Shown: positions 17,838 through 27,549, counted from the first letter of the stretch. The stretch: DNA of 64,000 nucleotides from Chitinophagales bacterium (GCA_022360175.1 JAKSDI010000128.1:1-64000), one strand, 5' to 3'. The notes: generated by a model from the sequence alone, not told the origin. A program made the numbers and translations.

Positions 17838-18698
17838 TCAATAGATTCGCTCTAGCACACGCTGAGAAAAGTTCAGGTAAAAACGCAATGTAATGTAAAA
17901 GAAAAAGAAGCAAAATACCGAACACCAGAAATAAGCCGTAGTCTTATAAAAATCACCATTGATCAACAATTCCCGACTAAAGCTTATAAGATAAGCCAGG
18001 GGATTGTATTTATTAAAGAAAGCTAGCCAGCCGGTTTCAATTTTTGGTGCATACACCACCGGAGTAAGAAACATCAATACCTTCATTCCTTCATCTACCA
18101 GTGTGCAAATATCTACTGCAATCACTCTCAATACAGAGATTACCATACCTATACCCAAACCCAACAGCAACAAAGGCAATAAGGAAACGGGAAACAGTAA
18201 TAAACTATACCACTGAAATTTCACTCCAAAGATGAGCAGTACGATGATATTCAAAGCTAAAGGAATAGAAAAGTTAATTAAATGAACAATCACCTTTTCC
18301 ATCAGCAATACTTCATAGGGAAATGAATTCATCACTACCATTCGCCCCCGCTCCGTCAAGACCTTACTCGAAGTACGATATAGTTCCATAAAAAAGCCCC
18401 ATATAGAAGTGCTTAATAACACATAAGCAGGGTAAGCAATACTCGTATCCCCAGGATCTACTACTCCGGCACCATTTAATAATATCCAGGTAAATACCGT
18501 GATAATAGGCAATATCAACATCCAGCCCAGTCCAATAAAAGAACGTTTATAGCCTCCTACCAGATTGGAACGTACCAACTGCCAGCTCAAAAAGCGATAG
18601 CGATGTAGGTTTAGTATCGTTTGCCGGAATGTTTTGATCATTGATACAGTGATTGAAGGTGCTAAGGTAAGAAAAGTAATAGGATAAAGCTTAAGCAT
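17838..18698 (-). CDS. ABC-2 exporter permease (KpsM/TagG/Wzm type)
   Basis: A 286-residue membrane protein with about six transmembrane helices, the partner of the ATPase directly downstream. After an amphipathic N-terminus (HRYRFLSWQLVRSNLVGGYKRS) come hydrophobic spans and the permease-typical segments SSKVLTERGRMVVMNSFPYE and LTPVVYAPKIETGW, with FFNKYNPLAYLISFSRELL near the end. The first methionine gives 20 extra residues before MIKTFRQTILNL (start at 18638); the shorter start would fit family length better. Together with the glycosyltransferases at 21-26 kb it suggests a surface glycan assembled in the cytoplasm and then exported. Confidence 0.92.
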   Translation of the reverse strand: MLKLYPITFLTLAPSITVSMIKTFRQTILNLHRYRFLSWQLVRSNLVGGYKRSFIGLGWMLILPIITVFTWILLNGAGVVDPGDTSIAYPAYVLLSTSIWGFFMELYRTSSKVLTERGRMVVMNSFPYEVLLMEKVIVHLINFSIPLALNIIVLLIFGVKFQWYSLLLFPVSLLPLLLLGLGIGMVISVLRVIAVDICTLVDEGMKVLMFLTPVVYAPKIETGWLAFFNKYNPLAYLISFSRELLINGDFYKTTAYFWCSVFCFFFFYITLRFYLNFSQRVLERIY

Positions 18699-19100
18699 AG
18701 AGTTCTATAAAACTATCGTATTCTAGTAAGCCCAATAAAGTTTTATTGCCATTTTAATTTTTGTTAGATTCTCATTATCTTACCATTGTGGTCTTCCATC
18801 CCTTCTAGGAGACTACTCGATTCTTTCAAACAGAACAACGTTTTCTCAAAATTGCTCTAATAAAAACGAGTATTTCTATGTATAGGCGCCATTTACCTAT
18901 CTAATTAATTTGCTCTTGCTTAAAGCATCAATGCATTTTTTTCATCCCAGCATCAGTGGAAAGAATGAAGCGACTAGTGAAATAAAACCTAGGTCCAACA
19001 AACTATTATGACAATCTGATTTTGGATAATTCCAAGCTTACTTGAAGACATCCCGACTTCAAAGAGGCTTATCTATTTTAACACTAAAAAACATAATCCC
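18699..19100. other. Gene-free divergent region of 402 bp
   Basis: It lies between the start of the exporter operon (minus) and the start of a T9SS gene (plus), so it must contain promoters for both. A near-perfect palindrome (CAATAAA-GT-TTTATTG) lies at about 18733-18748. No clear TAnnTTTG box, small gene or stable hairpin was seen elsewhere. Confidence 0.5.
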
Positions 19101-20906
19101 ATGAAAGTAATTTTAAACATCGTTTTATTTTTAGGAGGTATGTTATATACACTCCATGCACAAGATTGTGAAGTAAGCATAAGTGGTGATTCCATTCTTT
19201 GCAATGCAGATGATGTAACAACACTAACTGCTACACCTGGTTTTGAGTATTATTACTGGGGAAATGGAGAAGAAGGAATGAGTCTTGAAACAGGCTGGGG
19301 ATCATATAAGCTCTATGCTATTAGAGAAGATGGTTGTTTGGCTTATGGTCAGTTTAGTGTAAGTCGCCCCAGAGTATCTGATTTTAAAGGAGGAATACGG
19401 GTCGAGAATAATTTGATATTAGATGCCTATTATTATGCTGATGGAAACTTCGTTGATGAATTTTCTTATACCTGGATTCTTGAAGGCGATACGGTCAGTT
19501 ATGATTCTTTTGTTGAAATTGACACAGTAGGCTCCATTTCAGACACCTTTACTTTACAGGTGATTTATGAACGTTTATGTACAGGAGAGATAGAAGAAGA
19601 TGTGATCCAGATTTTAGGTTTTGATCAGAGTCTGGCTAATGATACAATTTATATTTGTGCCAATGCTCCACAAGCAATTTTTTGTGACTTACCGATCAGA
19701 AAATCAGGTGCATATGGCGTTAGAAGAATTACAGATTTTGGCAGTGACGTCTCATGCTACGCTCAATATGAGTTTTTAGAAGATAGCTGCACAATGTATA
19801 ATTATGATACGGCTGTATGGTGTTTTAAACCCTTCTGGTATGATTATACAAACTATCAAAGATATATAACAGACATAGGGACACACACATTCAGAAATTA
19901 TCAATCAGACACCTTAAATATATTGTATTTGGAAGTCATACTTGGTAGTCCTCCCAACTATTCTGTCGATACCCTCGAATTTTGTGAAGATGACTACTTT
20001 ATGTATAATGGCCATTACTACCTGGGGGCACCTGCATTGGAACTTCGGTTTCACGATACTGAAGAAGAATGCGATAGCATTGTGTTTGAAAGGGTTTTCC
20101 TGGTTGACTCACCTATTGCTACTACTTACATAGACACGGCTATCTGTATCAACGACACCCTAATATGGCAAGGAGAGCCCTACCAGGCAGGTACTTACGA
20201 ATGGAGCTACCCGCTCAATTTCGGTTGTGATAGCACAGTGGTTTTAACAGTAGAAAGCCTGGACCTCTCTACTATATCCAAGGCACGTACGCTCTGTGAG
20301 GGAGATACCATAGAGGTAGATGGTAATTTCTATACTGAAGCGGGCGATTTCACCTATCAAAAAGAAGCTACTTTAGGTTGTGATACTATCGTCAATTTAT
20401 CCATTCAGCTCAATCCTCCAATCGATGTGCTAGATGAATTTATAATCCCTGCTACTGGCGCAGGCACAGGAGCTATATTTGTTAATATATCAGGCGGCAC
20501 TCCTCCTTATCAATTATTTTGGAGCAATGGAAGCACCCATCAAAATATTCTAGGGCTCAATGCAGGTGAATACCAGTTAGATATCATTGATGACAATGGT
20601 TGTACAGCATCATTTACATTCCAGGTGCCTCTTAATACAAGTGTAGATAGTCACCAAGAGCAACTTATAAAAGTTTTCCCAAATCCTTTTTCTAATAATT
20701 TATGGATCATTCCCTCTGATAATTGGGTCAATAGTAATTTAGAATTGGAGGTATTCAACACACTAGGCTCATTAGTGTTGCAAAGAACAGAAATAAGGGG
20801 AAAAACAACGCTTAATTTAGATAAGCTTTCTAGTGGTATTTATCATTATATTTTAAAATCTGATATAGGAATTCATATAAGTAATGGGGCACTCATAAAG
20901 CACTAA
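19101..20906 (+). CDS. T9SS protein with Cys-rich modules and SprB-like repeat
   Basis: A 601-residue secreted protein. Signal peptide MKVILNIVLFLGGMLYTLHA, cleaved before QDC. The first 290 residues are beta-rich and Cys-containing but unrecognised. Three related modules of about 50 residues follow (near 293, 347 and 397): each starts with a cysteine plus acidic residues (CEDD, CINDT, CEGDT), then G-x-x-Y, then GCDS/GCDT ahead of hydrophobic strands. A SprB-type segment follows (GGTPPYQLFWSNG...LNAGEYQLDIIDDNGC, about 465-505), and a T9SS type A tail (IKVFPNPFSNN...). The start is preceded by tCCC, like several other large secreted genes here. A surface adhesin or structural protein is likely. 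Confidence 0.85.
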   Translation: MKVILNIVLFLGGMLYTLHAQDCEVSISGDSILCNADDVTTLTATPGFEYYYWGNGEEGMSLETGWGSYKLYAIREDGCLAYGQFSVSRPRVSDFKGGIRVENNLILDAYYYADGNFVDEFSYTWILEGDTVSYDSFVEIDTVGSISDTFTLQVIYERLCTGEIEEDVIQILGFDQSLANDTIYICANAPQAIFCDLPIRKSGAYGVRRITDFGSDVSCYAQYEFLEDSCTMYNYDTAVWCFKPFWYDYTNYQRYITDIGTHTFRNYQSDTLNILYLEVILGSPPNYSVDTLEFCEDDYFMYNGHYYLGAPALELRFHDTEEECDSIVFERVFLVDSPIATTYIDTAICINDTLIWQGEPYQAGTYEWSYPLNFGCDSTVVLTVESLDLSTISKARTLCEGDTIEVDGNFYTEAGDFTYQKEATLGCDTIVNLSIQLNPPIDVLDEFIIPATGAGTGAIFVNISGGTPPYQLFWSNGSTHQNILGLNAGEYQLDIIDDNGCTASFTFQVPLNTSVDSHQEQLIKVFPNPFSNNLWIIPSDNWVNSNLELEVFNTLGSLVLQRTEIRGKTTLNLDKLSSGIYHYILKSDIGIHISNGALIKH

Positions 20907-21091
20907 AAGGCTTAGATTGATTTTGAAAGAATCAATAAATATTGTATCTCTGCACCATAGAGAGAGCGCGTTAGAGAAGGAGTCAATACCTCCCTGGTAT
21001 ATGGCTCCTTCCGCTTTTAGGCCAGCCTTAGTTACAATCCATTTTGCAAAGCCCTTTTCGACTGCTATCTTTGGGTGAAACAAAACGTCCC

Positions 21092-24000
21092 ATGGCTAAT
21101 AACAATAGTCTAATGACCGCTGGCAATCGCTGGTTATTGATCGGATTTTCATTGATATGGTTTGTCCTGGTATTTTTTACTTACTGGGGGTTCCATCCTT
21201 ATTATTCTCTATCACTAGGTAAAGGAGTTAATCTGGACATAGCATTCATTCTGCTACTCGCTTGTGGTGGTGCTGGTTTTTGGTTACTTCGTCCTGACAA
21301 GAAGAAAAAACTACGCACCTACAATGGGCTGATGCTCTATGGTTTTGTATTATTTCTCCAGGCGCTCCTTATTGGGATATATGGAAGCAAACAAGACTTA
21401 TTCACAAATGGAGCGATTGCCGGGGTTGGCTATTTTATTGTTTTTAGTTTACTAATGCATGCCGCTCTGTTTATCATTATCATTTATCATTATGCACTGG
21501 GTTATGCACTCATCAAAACCCTAAAACCCTGGTTTGCAAGTGCCAGTCACAGACTTCTAAGTATCGCAATAGGGATTAGTGTTTTTGGTATCATTATGGT
21601 CATCATTGGGCAGTTTGGGCTATTGTATGGAGTCGTATTATGGGCACTTGGACTCGGGGCAGTTGCCTGGCAATACAAAGCGGTACTTGCATTCATAAAA
21701 GACGTTTTGTGGAAACCATACAAACGCAAAGAACAGCATCCACTATGGTTGGCTCCTGCCTTTCTGTTACTTATCGCCATCGCAGTAAATGGTGTCGCAG
21801 CAATTAAAGTTATTCCGTTGGGATTTGACGGTTCTGCTCTATATATGAATATCAGCCGCCTGATTAGTGACTATAATGCATTACCTGAGGGTGGACAGGC
21901 ATACAATTGGTCTGTGTTTATGAGTTTGGGAGAATTACTGTATGGCAAAACCAGCCTTTCTATCATGCTCTCCCACTTTTCTGGTTTACTAGCCATTCTG
22001 GTACTTTACCGCCTGGCACGTTTGTTTATGCCTTCACCAGCCGCCTGGATGATTGCAGCACTCTTTTATTTAAGCCCTGCTGTCAACTTCCACCTCACCC
22101 TTGATGAAAAAGTAGACCTTGGCTTTTTGTTTATCACCCTTAGTACGCTCTTGTTATTGATAGAATATGCTGTAAAAATTGGAGGAAAAAAAGAGTTGCC
22201 AAAAAATATAAGCGTCCTCAAAATTGGCAAATGGACGCTCAATGAACAAGCTTTCATATGGCTATTATGCGGTTGGCTGGCAGGTTATGCTTTTGGTATT
22301 AAATATACCGGACTAATGAGCATATTCGCCTTTCTTACTTACATGGTATATCAAAAAGCAGGTACTAAAGCAGGCATGGGAATGATGGCATTGCTACTCA
22401 GTATCCTGTTCATGGGAGGCTTGTATAGATTTGGTTATATAGAAATGGGTACTACTCCTCCCCTTTTGGTAGGCTTAGTTGCTTTACTATTAGCTGCTCC
22501 TTTATTATTTTTTGGTTTAAAAGACAAGCGATCTGTCATCAAACCAATTGGTTTATCTACACTACTTTTTATAACGGGAGCGGGTTTATCTTTTGCACCC
22601 TGGATGGCTAAACATCTTTCGGAAACCCGTTCGCTAAGTATTAATGGTTTGATACAAGGTGAATCTCCGCAACCTGATATCGTTGCCGCTTTACCCGAAG
22701 CGAAACAAGCTGATGAAAGAGCAGGCTCTCCATTTCAGGTAGCCATGCAATTAGCTCAAAAAAGAGGAGTCAGCCTGGATGCTAATCAGCAAGAGAAGCT
22801 AAAAGCAATGATTAGTGAATATGATTTCGACTCTGTTCCATTAGAAGAGAAAATTCGTTATGGAAAAGCCATCCGTAATCGTATGATTCGAGAGGTACTT
22901 ACTCCACAACAAATTGCACAAGCCAGCCTACGGCAACTAAGCGGTACAAGCTCTGGTGTAGGAGACGCCACTGAACTAGAAGGGGCTAAACGAGAAGAAA
23001 TCAAGCGCTATATTGGTTACGAACCAGGCCTTCCACTCTATTTGTCCATCCCTTATGATGTGACAATGAACACCAACGTACGCTACCTCAAATACCTTGA
23101 TATCACATTCTTATTTTTGCTAGTGATTCCATTACTGATGTTTTCCTATCAGCAAAAGCTTTCACTACCTAAAAATATAGCGCTCATAGTAGTAACATTA
23201 TTCACCTGGATTATATCTGTATACACTGTTTATACCAATGGCACTGCTGCACCTAGCGATGTAGACATCAGCAATGCGGTAGAATTGGTTGCCAACAATC
23301 ACCTTACTTCGCTTGGCCAGTCAATGAGTGGAATATTTATGAATATACAGATAGCTTTCGCTAATATAGGCCAGAGTTTGCATGGGTTGTATGCTGCTTT
23401 AGCCGGATTTTCATTCTTATTCATTTTCATCAGCTTAATCCTTCTGGCTGCTCTGTGTTATTGGTTATTCCGAGAACGGCTTGATCAATTGTCTATCAAT
23501 TTTAAAGGTACGATGGCTTTTGCTTTTGCCTTTAGCTTTTTCTGGATGCTGCTAGGAAGTGCTATTGTTTGGTATGCTTTACCCATATTTGCACTACTAT
23601 TTTTGCTAATTGGATATTTCATTTATCAGCCTGAAAAAGGAAGTGACAGGGCATCAAAAGGCTATTTAAAATACTTCCTGATAGGCTCTACAGGTATTTA
23701 TATGTTGATGGCCACTGCTCTTAATTTCATGAGCACAACAGAAGCAGCTGAACAAGCAGAGATGCGCTATCAAAAATCATTTATCCTTTATGCCAGTGGA
23801 TTGATGGATGAACAGGAAGCATTTTTTGATTTCAACCCTTTCCTAGTAGAAACTATTAAACGTATCAACAGAGGTAGTCAGGAGGACAAGGTTTATCGGG
23901 TAGGTACCTATTTCAATTACCATATTCGTTATAATGACAGCCGGGTATACGAAGACAATCAGCTGGAAGTATTTGGTTCTTACCTGGATAAAGGTAAAAA

Positions 24001-24292
24001 TCCCAGAGTGTTCTTACAGATGCTGAAAGACAATGGCTTTAAGTATGTCCTATATGATCTTTACACTCCGGGACTGGATAAGACGCCTGAGCAATCTTTA
24101 GCACAAAAGGGCAACCGCTTCTTACAATTATTGATGAATGCACCAGAAGCACAATTGATATTTACAGACAATATGGTAGAAGCTCCACAAGGGCAACGCG
24201 ATAAAATAGGGCGCATTACTTTACCTGGTAAATTATCATTAAACGGTAATACCATCCAGCAAGGTAGTTTTGCACTATTTGAGATACAGTAA
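21092..24292 (+). CDS. Large polytopic membrane protein, GT-C glycosyltransferase-like
   Basis: A 1066-residue protein with roughly 18-20 hydrophobic spans. The ATG at 21092 is preferred over an upstream TTG. After several helices, a first large loop carries GFDGSALYMN (D246), and later ETLDEKVDLGF-like acidic residues (LTLDEKVDLGFLF); acidic residues in such loops act as catalytic bases in GT-C enzymes that use lipid-linked sugars. A long soluble insert at about 520-660 (rich in Q/E, QPDIVAALPEAKQAD...) and a soluble C-terminal domain of about 150 residues follow. The next gene starts 3 bp after the stop and encodes a DPM1-like GT2 that could make the lipid-sugar donor. The GT-C call is inference from topology and context. 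Confidence 0.65.
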   Translation: MANNNSLMTAGNRWLLIGFSLIWFVLVFFTYWGFHPYYSLSLGKGVNLDIAFILLLACGGAGFWLLRPDKKKKLRTYNGLMLYGFVLFLQALLIGIYGSKQDLFTNGAIAGVGYFIVFSLLMHAALFIIIIYHYALGYALIKTLKPWFASASHRLLSIAIGISVFGIIMVIIGQFGLLYGVVLWALGLGAVAWQYKAVLAFIKDVLWKPYKRKEQHPLWLAPAFLLLIAIAVNGVAAIKVIPLGFDGSALYMNISRLISDYNALPEGGQAYNWSVFMSLGELLYGKTSLSIMLSHFSGLLAILVLYRLARLFMPSPAAWMIAALFYLSPAVNFHLTLDEKVDLGFLFITLSTLLLLIEYAVKIGGKKELPKNISVLKIGKWTLNEQAFIWLLCGWLAGYAFGIKYTGLMSIFAFLTYMVYQKAGTKAGMGMMALLLSILFMGGLYRFGYIEMGTTPPLLVGLVALLLAAPLLFFGLKDKRSVIKPIGLSTLLFITGAGLSFAPWMAKHLSETRSLSINGLIQGESPQPDIVAALPEAKQADERAGSPFQVAMQLAQKRGVSLDANQQEKLKAMISEYDFDSVPLEEKIRYGKAIRNRMIREVLTPQQIAQASLRQLSGTSSGVGDATELEGAKREEIKRYIGYEPGLPLYLSIPYDVTMNTNVRYLKYLDITFLFLLVIPLLMFSYQQKLSLPKNIALIVVTLFTWIISVYTVYTNGTAAPSDVDISNAVELVANNHLTSLGQSMSGIFMNIQIAFANIGQSLHGLYAALAGFSFLFIFISLILLAALCYWLFRERLDQLSINFKGTMAFAFAFSFFWMLLGSAIVWYALPIFALLFLLIGYFIYQPEKGSDRASKGYLKYFLIGSTGIYMLMATALNFMSTTEAAEQAEMRYQKSFILYASGLMDEQEAFFDFNPFLVETIKRINRGSQEDKVYRVGTYFNYHIRYNDSRVYEDNQLEVFGSYLDKGKNPRVFLQMLKDNGFKYVLYDLYTPGLDKTPEQSLAQKGNRFLQLLMNAPEAQLIFTDNMVEAPQGQRDKIGRITLPGKLSLNGNTIQQGSFALFEIQ

Positions 24293-24295
24293 AGC

Positions 24296-24994
24296 ATGAT
24301 ACAAAAAGAGGAAATCACAGTTATCATTCCGGCTTACAATGAAGAGCCAGCCATTCGTTCCGTTATCGAACGAGTGCATGCCTGTGGTTATCCCAATGTA
24401 TTGGTAGTAAACGATGGCAGCAAGGATAATACACGTACAGAAGCCCTTGACGCAGGAGCAACAGTCATCAGTCACCCCATTAACAGAGGTGCAGGAGCTG
24501 CTGCACAAACAGGTATAATGTATGCTCGAAAATATGGAATATCGCACATCATACAAATTGATGCAGATGGACAGCATTATCCAGAAGATATTGCCAAGAT
24601 GGCTGAGCAGATGAAAGCGATTGGAAGCGATATCGTTATTGGCAGTCGCTGGATAGAACGCTCAGAAGGAGTTCCTACCAGCCGTGTCGCCTATAATCGC
24701 TTATCCAATATTTTTACAAATTTCTTTTGCAAGGCCAAATATACTGATTCACAATCAGGTATGCGTTTACTAAATCGTAAAGCCATCGAAAAAATAGATC
24801 TCCACATCGATGGTTTTGGCTATTGTAGTGAGATGTTAGTCCACGCTGAAGAAATGCATCTCAAAGTATCCGAAGTACCTATCAGGGTAGCTTATACGGA
24901 TTATTCCATGAGTAAAGGGCAGGATTTGCAAATGGGTATCAATACTGCGCTCAACATACTTTGGAAAATATTCTTTCATCCACCAAATCGATAA
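24296..24994 (+). CDS. GT2 glycosyltransferase, dolichol-phosphate mannose synthase-like
   Basis: A 232-residue GT-A fold enzyme, expected to move a sugar from a nucleotide donor to a polyprenyl phosphate on the cytoplasmic face. Visible: IIPAYNEEPAI at the start, VVNDGSKDNT, HPINRGAGAAAQTG and the metal-binding QIDADGQHYPEDI (about 80-92), then VIGSRW and SQSGMRLLNRKAI. It has no C-terminal membrane helices, like DPM1 proper. It is tightly packed (3 bp after the GT-C-like gene and 5 bp before a DUF2304-like gene), a common trio in polyprenyl-sugar systems. Substrate unknown. Confidence 0.92.
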   Translation: MIQKEEITVIIPAYNEEPAIRSVIERVHACGYPNVLVVNDGSKDNTRTEALDAGATVISHPINRGAGAAAQTGIMYARKYGISHIIQIDADGQHYPEDIAKMAEQMKAIGSDIVIGSRWIERSEGVPTSRVAYNRLSNIFTNFFCKAKYTDSQSGMRLLNRKAIEKIDLHIDGFGYCSEMLVHAEEMHLKVSEVPIRVAYTDYSMSKGQDLQMGINTALNILWKIFFHPPNR

Positions 24995-24999
24995 AACTT

Positions 25000-25368
25000 A
25001 TGAGTGTGGCTATCTTTCAAATTATCGTCCCTGTCATTGCCTTATTTATCATCGGTGGGCTAATACGTCGCTTTTACCGTTCCCGAGCCAGCCTGGAAGA
25101 AACCATCATTGGTACCTTATTCTGGATTGCGGTGATAATATTTGCTATCTTCCCTGACTACATTTCCAATTGGATTGCACGATTGTTTGGCATTAAAAGC
25201 AATATAAATGCCATCATTTTCTTCTGCATTGGCCTCATCTTTTTTTTCCAGTACAAGCTTTTCTTTATGATTAAAAAGCAACAATCCGATTTAACTCGAT
25301 TGGTTCGCCAGCTTGCGCTAAATGAGGATATGCAAGATGTAGAACATCAAAAGGAAGAGAAAGAATGA
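25000..25368 (+). CDS. DUF2304-like small membrane protein
   Basis: A 122-residue protein from the ATG at 25000; an earlier TTG at 24961 would overlap the GT2 gene by 34 bp and is less likely. Three hydrophobic helices are visible: the N-terminal stretch (IFQIIVPVIALFIIGGLI), LFWIAVIIFAIFP and AIIFFCIGLIFFFQYKLFF, followed by a charged coiled-coil tail (KKQQSDLTRLVRQLALNEDM). This layout and its place next to a DPM1-like GT2 match DUF2304 proteins, thought to assist lipid-linked sugar synthesis or transfer. Its stop overlaps the next start by 4 bp (ATGA), so translation is coupled. Confidence 0.8.
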   Translation: MSVAIFQIIVPVIALFIIGGLIRRFYRSRASLEETIIGTLFWIAVIIFAIFPDYISNWIARLFGIKSNINAIIFFCIGLIFFFQYKLFFMIKKQQSDLTRLVRQLALNEDMQDVEHQKEEKE

Positions 25369-26459
25369 GGATACTTTTTGTACTGGAACATTTCCACCCG
25401 TACTTAGGAGGCGCAGAACACCTTTTCTGGACATTAGCCAGAGCCCTTGTACAAGAAGGCTGCAAGGTAGCAGTAGTAACCACTCGTTTTCGCAAAGGCC
25501 TTTCAAAAGAAGAAACTTTGGAAGGTATCAAAATATATAGAGTAGATTGCTACAATCGCTATTTTTTCAGTTTCTTCAGCCTGCCTGTTATCCTTAGACT
25601 AACACCAGACTATGATATAATACATACAACATCTTACAATGCAGCCCTACCCGCCTGGATTGCAGCTCGCATAAAAAAGAAACCAGCCATCATTACGTTC
25701 CATGAAGTATGGGGAAGGCTGTGGTGGAAATTACCTTACGCTTCTTTTTTAGAAAGATTAGCATTCTATTCCTGGGAGCAATTATTATTACGACTTCCAT
25801 TTAAACGATTCATAGGGGTATCAGAGTTTACCCGGCAGGCACTAATCGAAGCCGGTGTTTCACCACAAAAAGCTATCCGGATATATAATGGAATGGAGTA
25901 TAGCGATTTTGAAGGTTTTGAACACCAACCTCCTAAAAATTTCACTTTCACCTACTTTGGCAGGCTCGGTATTTCAAAAGGTTTGGATTTATTACTTCCT
26001 GCAGCAGCTCAACATTTGACCCAGCATCCGAATCATCAATTCAAAATGATCATACCTACTTACCCTAAAGGGATGTTTGATAAGATCAAAAAAACAATAC
26101 AAACACACGGATTGGAAGAGCAAATCCGTCTATTACACCACTTACCCAGAAAACAATTATTTAATGAAATTTGCCAATCTTCTTGTATTGTAGTTCCATC
26201 TTATAGTGAAGGCTTTTGCTTTGTTGCAGCAGAAGGAGTTGCCTTAGAAGTCCCTATTATTTCTTCTCAGAAGGGAGCATTGGCTGAAGTTGTGGCTGGA
26301 CGTCATATAGCAATGAACGGGCAATCTATTGAAAATCTTGCCACTGCCCTAAACAAAGCTGCTTCTGCTCAATGGAAATACAAAATGGTGCAAAAATTCC
26401 TGTTATCAGATGCTGTAAATGAATACATTACGCTATACAAAGACCTCACAAGCAAATAA
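25365..26459 (+). CDS. GT4 family glycosyltransferase
   Basis: A 364-residue GT-B enzyme, retaining type. The N-terminal acceptor domain starts with ILFVLEHFHPYLGGAEHLFWTLA. The link region has IGVSEFTRQALIEAGV and RIYNGMEYSDF. The C-terminal donor domain has TYFGRLGISKGLDLLLPA and the conserved CIVVPSYSEGFCFVAAEGVALEVPIISS, in which the two glutamates frame the nucleotide-sugar site. No signal peptide; cytoplasmic, probably membrane-associated. It is the last gene of the operon of four, with a 4-bp overlap to the DUF2304-like gene. It would add a sugar to the glycan made here; the sugar is unknown. Confidence 0.92.
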   Translation: MRILFVLEHFHPYLGGAEHLFWTLARALVQEGCKVAVVTTRFRKGLSKEETLEGIKIYRVDCYNRYFFSFFSLPVILRLTPDYDIIHTTSYNAALPAWIAARIKKKPAIITFHEVWGRLWWKLPYASFLERLAFYSWEQLLLRLPFKRFIGVSEFTRQALIEAGVSPQKAIRIYNGMEYSDFEGFEHQPPKNFTFTYFGRLGISKGLDLLLPAAAQHLTQHPNHQFKMIIPTYPKGMFDKIKKTIQTHGLEEQIRLLHHLPRKQLFNEICQSSCIVVPSYSEGFCFVAAEGVALEVPIISSQKGALAEVVAGRHIAMNGQSIENLATALNKAASAQWKYKMVQKFLLSDAVNEYITLYKDLTSK

Positions 26460-26796
26460 ACCCACACATGTGACATAGCAAACAGCTTTCACAAACAAAA
26501 AAACAACAAGCAAAAACAATAACAAATTAATTATCAACAAATTACGCATAACACTATTAAAAATATTCAAACATTACCAAAAACAATATAAAAAGACCTC
26601 ATCTTTGCATTTAGGAAGCAAACAAACATAAACACTATTCAATCCTCCTAACCAATAATTAACTTACCCAAATAGCCCGAAAACAATAGATATAAATATC
26701 CGAATGCTTACAACTATCGTCCTGATAGACTGACACTATGAACACAACACAATTCTCCATGAACACTAAAGGCTAATAGGCCTATAAAAGAACTAT
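26460..26796. other. A-rich gene-free stretch of 337 bp
   Basis: After the glycosyltransferase stop the plus strand is strikingly A/C-rich and poor in G up to about 26600 (runs such as acaaacaaaaaaacaacaag). Around 26600-26610 the sequence tcatCTTTGc resembles a degenerate -7 box. A perfect 10-bp palindrome ATAGGCCTAT lies at 26776-26785. No open frame of note. It probably holds the promoter of the RNA-like segment that follows. Confidence 0.45.
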
Positions 26797-26940
26797 TGTT
26801 TAGTACTATCTAAACAGGTAAGAGCAGACGTCGCCGCTATAATAGCATGCAACTGCTCTACGCAAAGACGCAAAATAGGGGGAATGTAGTCAGGGGCTTA
26901 TGAATTCTTTCAAAGTCCCTGGCTCTTATTTTATCTTTCC
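26797..26940 (+). ncRNA. Candidate small structured RNA
   Basis: Three stem-loops follow one another in 140 bp with no open frame: TGTTTAG-N6-CTAAACA (26797-26816), AGAGCAG...CTGCTCT (26821-26859, large loop), and AGTCAGGGGCT...AGTCCCTGGCT (26888-26924, 11 pairs including two G-U). The last is followed by cttattttatctttcc, as in an intrinsic terminator. The next start codon is 57 bp further on. It could be an independent small RNA, or a structured 5' leader/attenuator of the Fe-S protein gene. No known family was recognised. Confidence 0.4.
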
Positions 26941-26996
26941 TTCAAACCAATCTCGATACTTTATTGTTCCACTCATAAAATCAAGCATTTTAAATT

Positions 26997-27437
26997 ATGA
27001 GTGACCGCCCAATTGTAAAAAAATATACGGATCAAGATATTACAGTCGTATGGAAGCCCAATCTTTGTATCCATTCCGAAAAGTGTTTTCACGGGTTGCC
27101 CGAAGTGTTTAACCCTCAAAATCGTCCCTGGATTAATATAGATGGCGCTAAAAATGAACAAATCACAGAACAAATCAAACAATGCCCTTCAGGGGCACTA
27201 TCCTTCTATTTCAATAATGAAGAAGGGGACCAAGCAGAGGAAGACAATAAATTGGAAAGAACCCAAATCGAATTGCTAAAGCATGGCCCAATGATTGTAC
27301 ATGGCCACCTTAGTATCAAAGGCTTAGATGGAACAATAGAACACAAAAGCGGTAAAACAGCACTTTGTCGCTGCGGAGCATCTGACAATAAACCATTTTG
27401 TGATGGTTCTCATAATAAAGTAGGTTTCACAGATTAA
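26997..27437 (+). CDS. Fe-S protein: YjdI-like 4Fe-4S domain fused to CDGSH domain
   Basis: A 146-residue fusion. Residues 1-80 are YjdI/Fer4_19-like: VVWKPNLCIHSEKCFHGLPEVF gives two cysteines, with a further one in QCPSGAL. Residues 95-146 are a CDGSH domain: ALCRCGASDNKPFCDGSH holds the CxC, C and H ligands of a 2Fe-2S cluster. It probably carries or moves electrons or clusters in the cytoplasm. This fusion is known in other bacteria. Downstream lie a pirin and a small isomerase-like gene, separated by a terminator-like hairpin, so operon membership is unclear. Confidence 0.9.
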   Translation: MSDRPIVKKYTDQDITVVWKPNLCIHSEKCFHGLPEVFNPQNRPWINIDGAKNEQITEQIKQCPSGALSFYFNNEEGDQAEEDNKLERTQIELLKHGPMIVHGHLSIKGLDGTIEHKSGKTALCRCGASDNKPFCDGSHNKVGFTD

Positions 27438-27472
27438 TTTACCCTTCCCCATTCCAACTGCCATATTTACCG

Positions 27473-27517
27473 AAAAGCATGCCATTTAGTCACTTGCCAC
27501 TAAATGGAATAGCTTTT
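27473..27517 (+). terminator. Hairpin after the Fe-S protein gene
   Basis: Perfect 9-bp inner stem CCATTTAGT/ACTAAATGG (27482-27490, 27499-27507), extended outwards by AAAAGC pairing with GCTTTT. It starts 36 bp after the stop. The T-run is short, so termination may be partial. Confidence 0.5.
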
Positions 27518-27549
27518 GACACTTCAATGTCATAACATTAGGAGTTATT

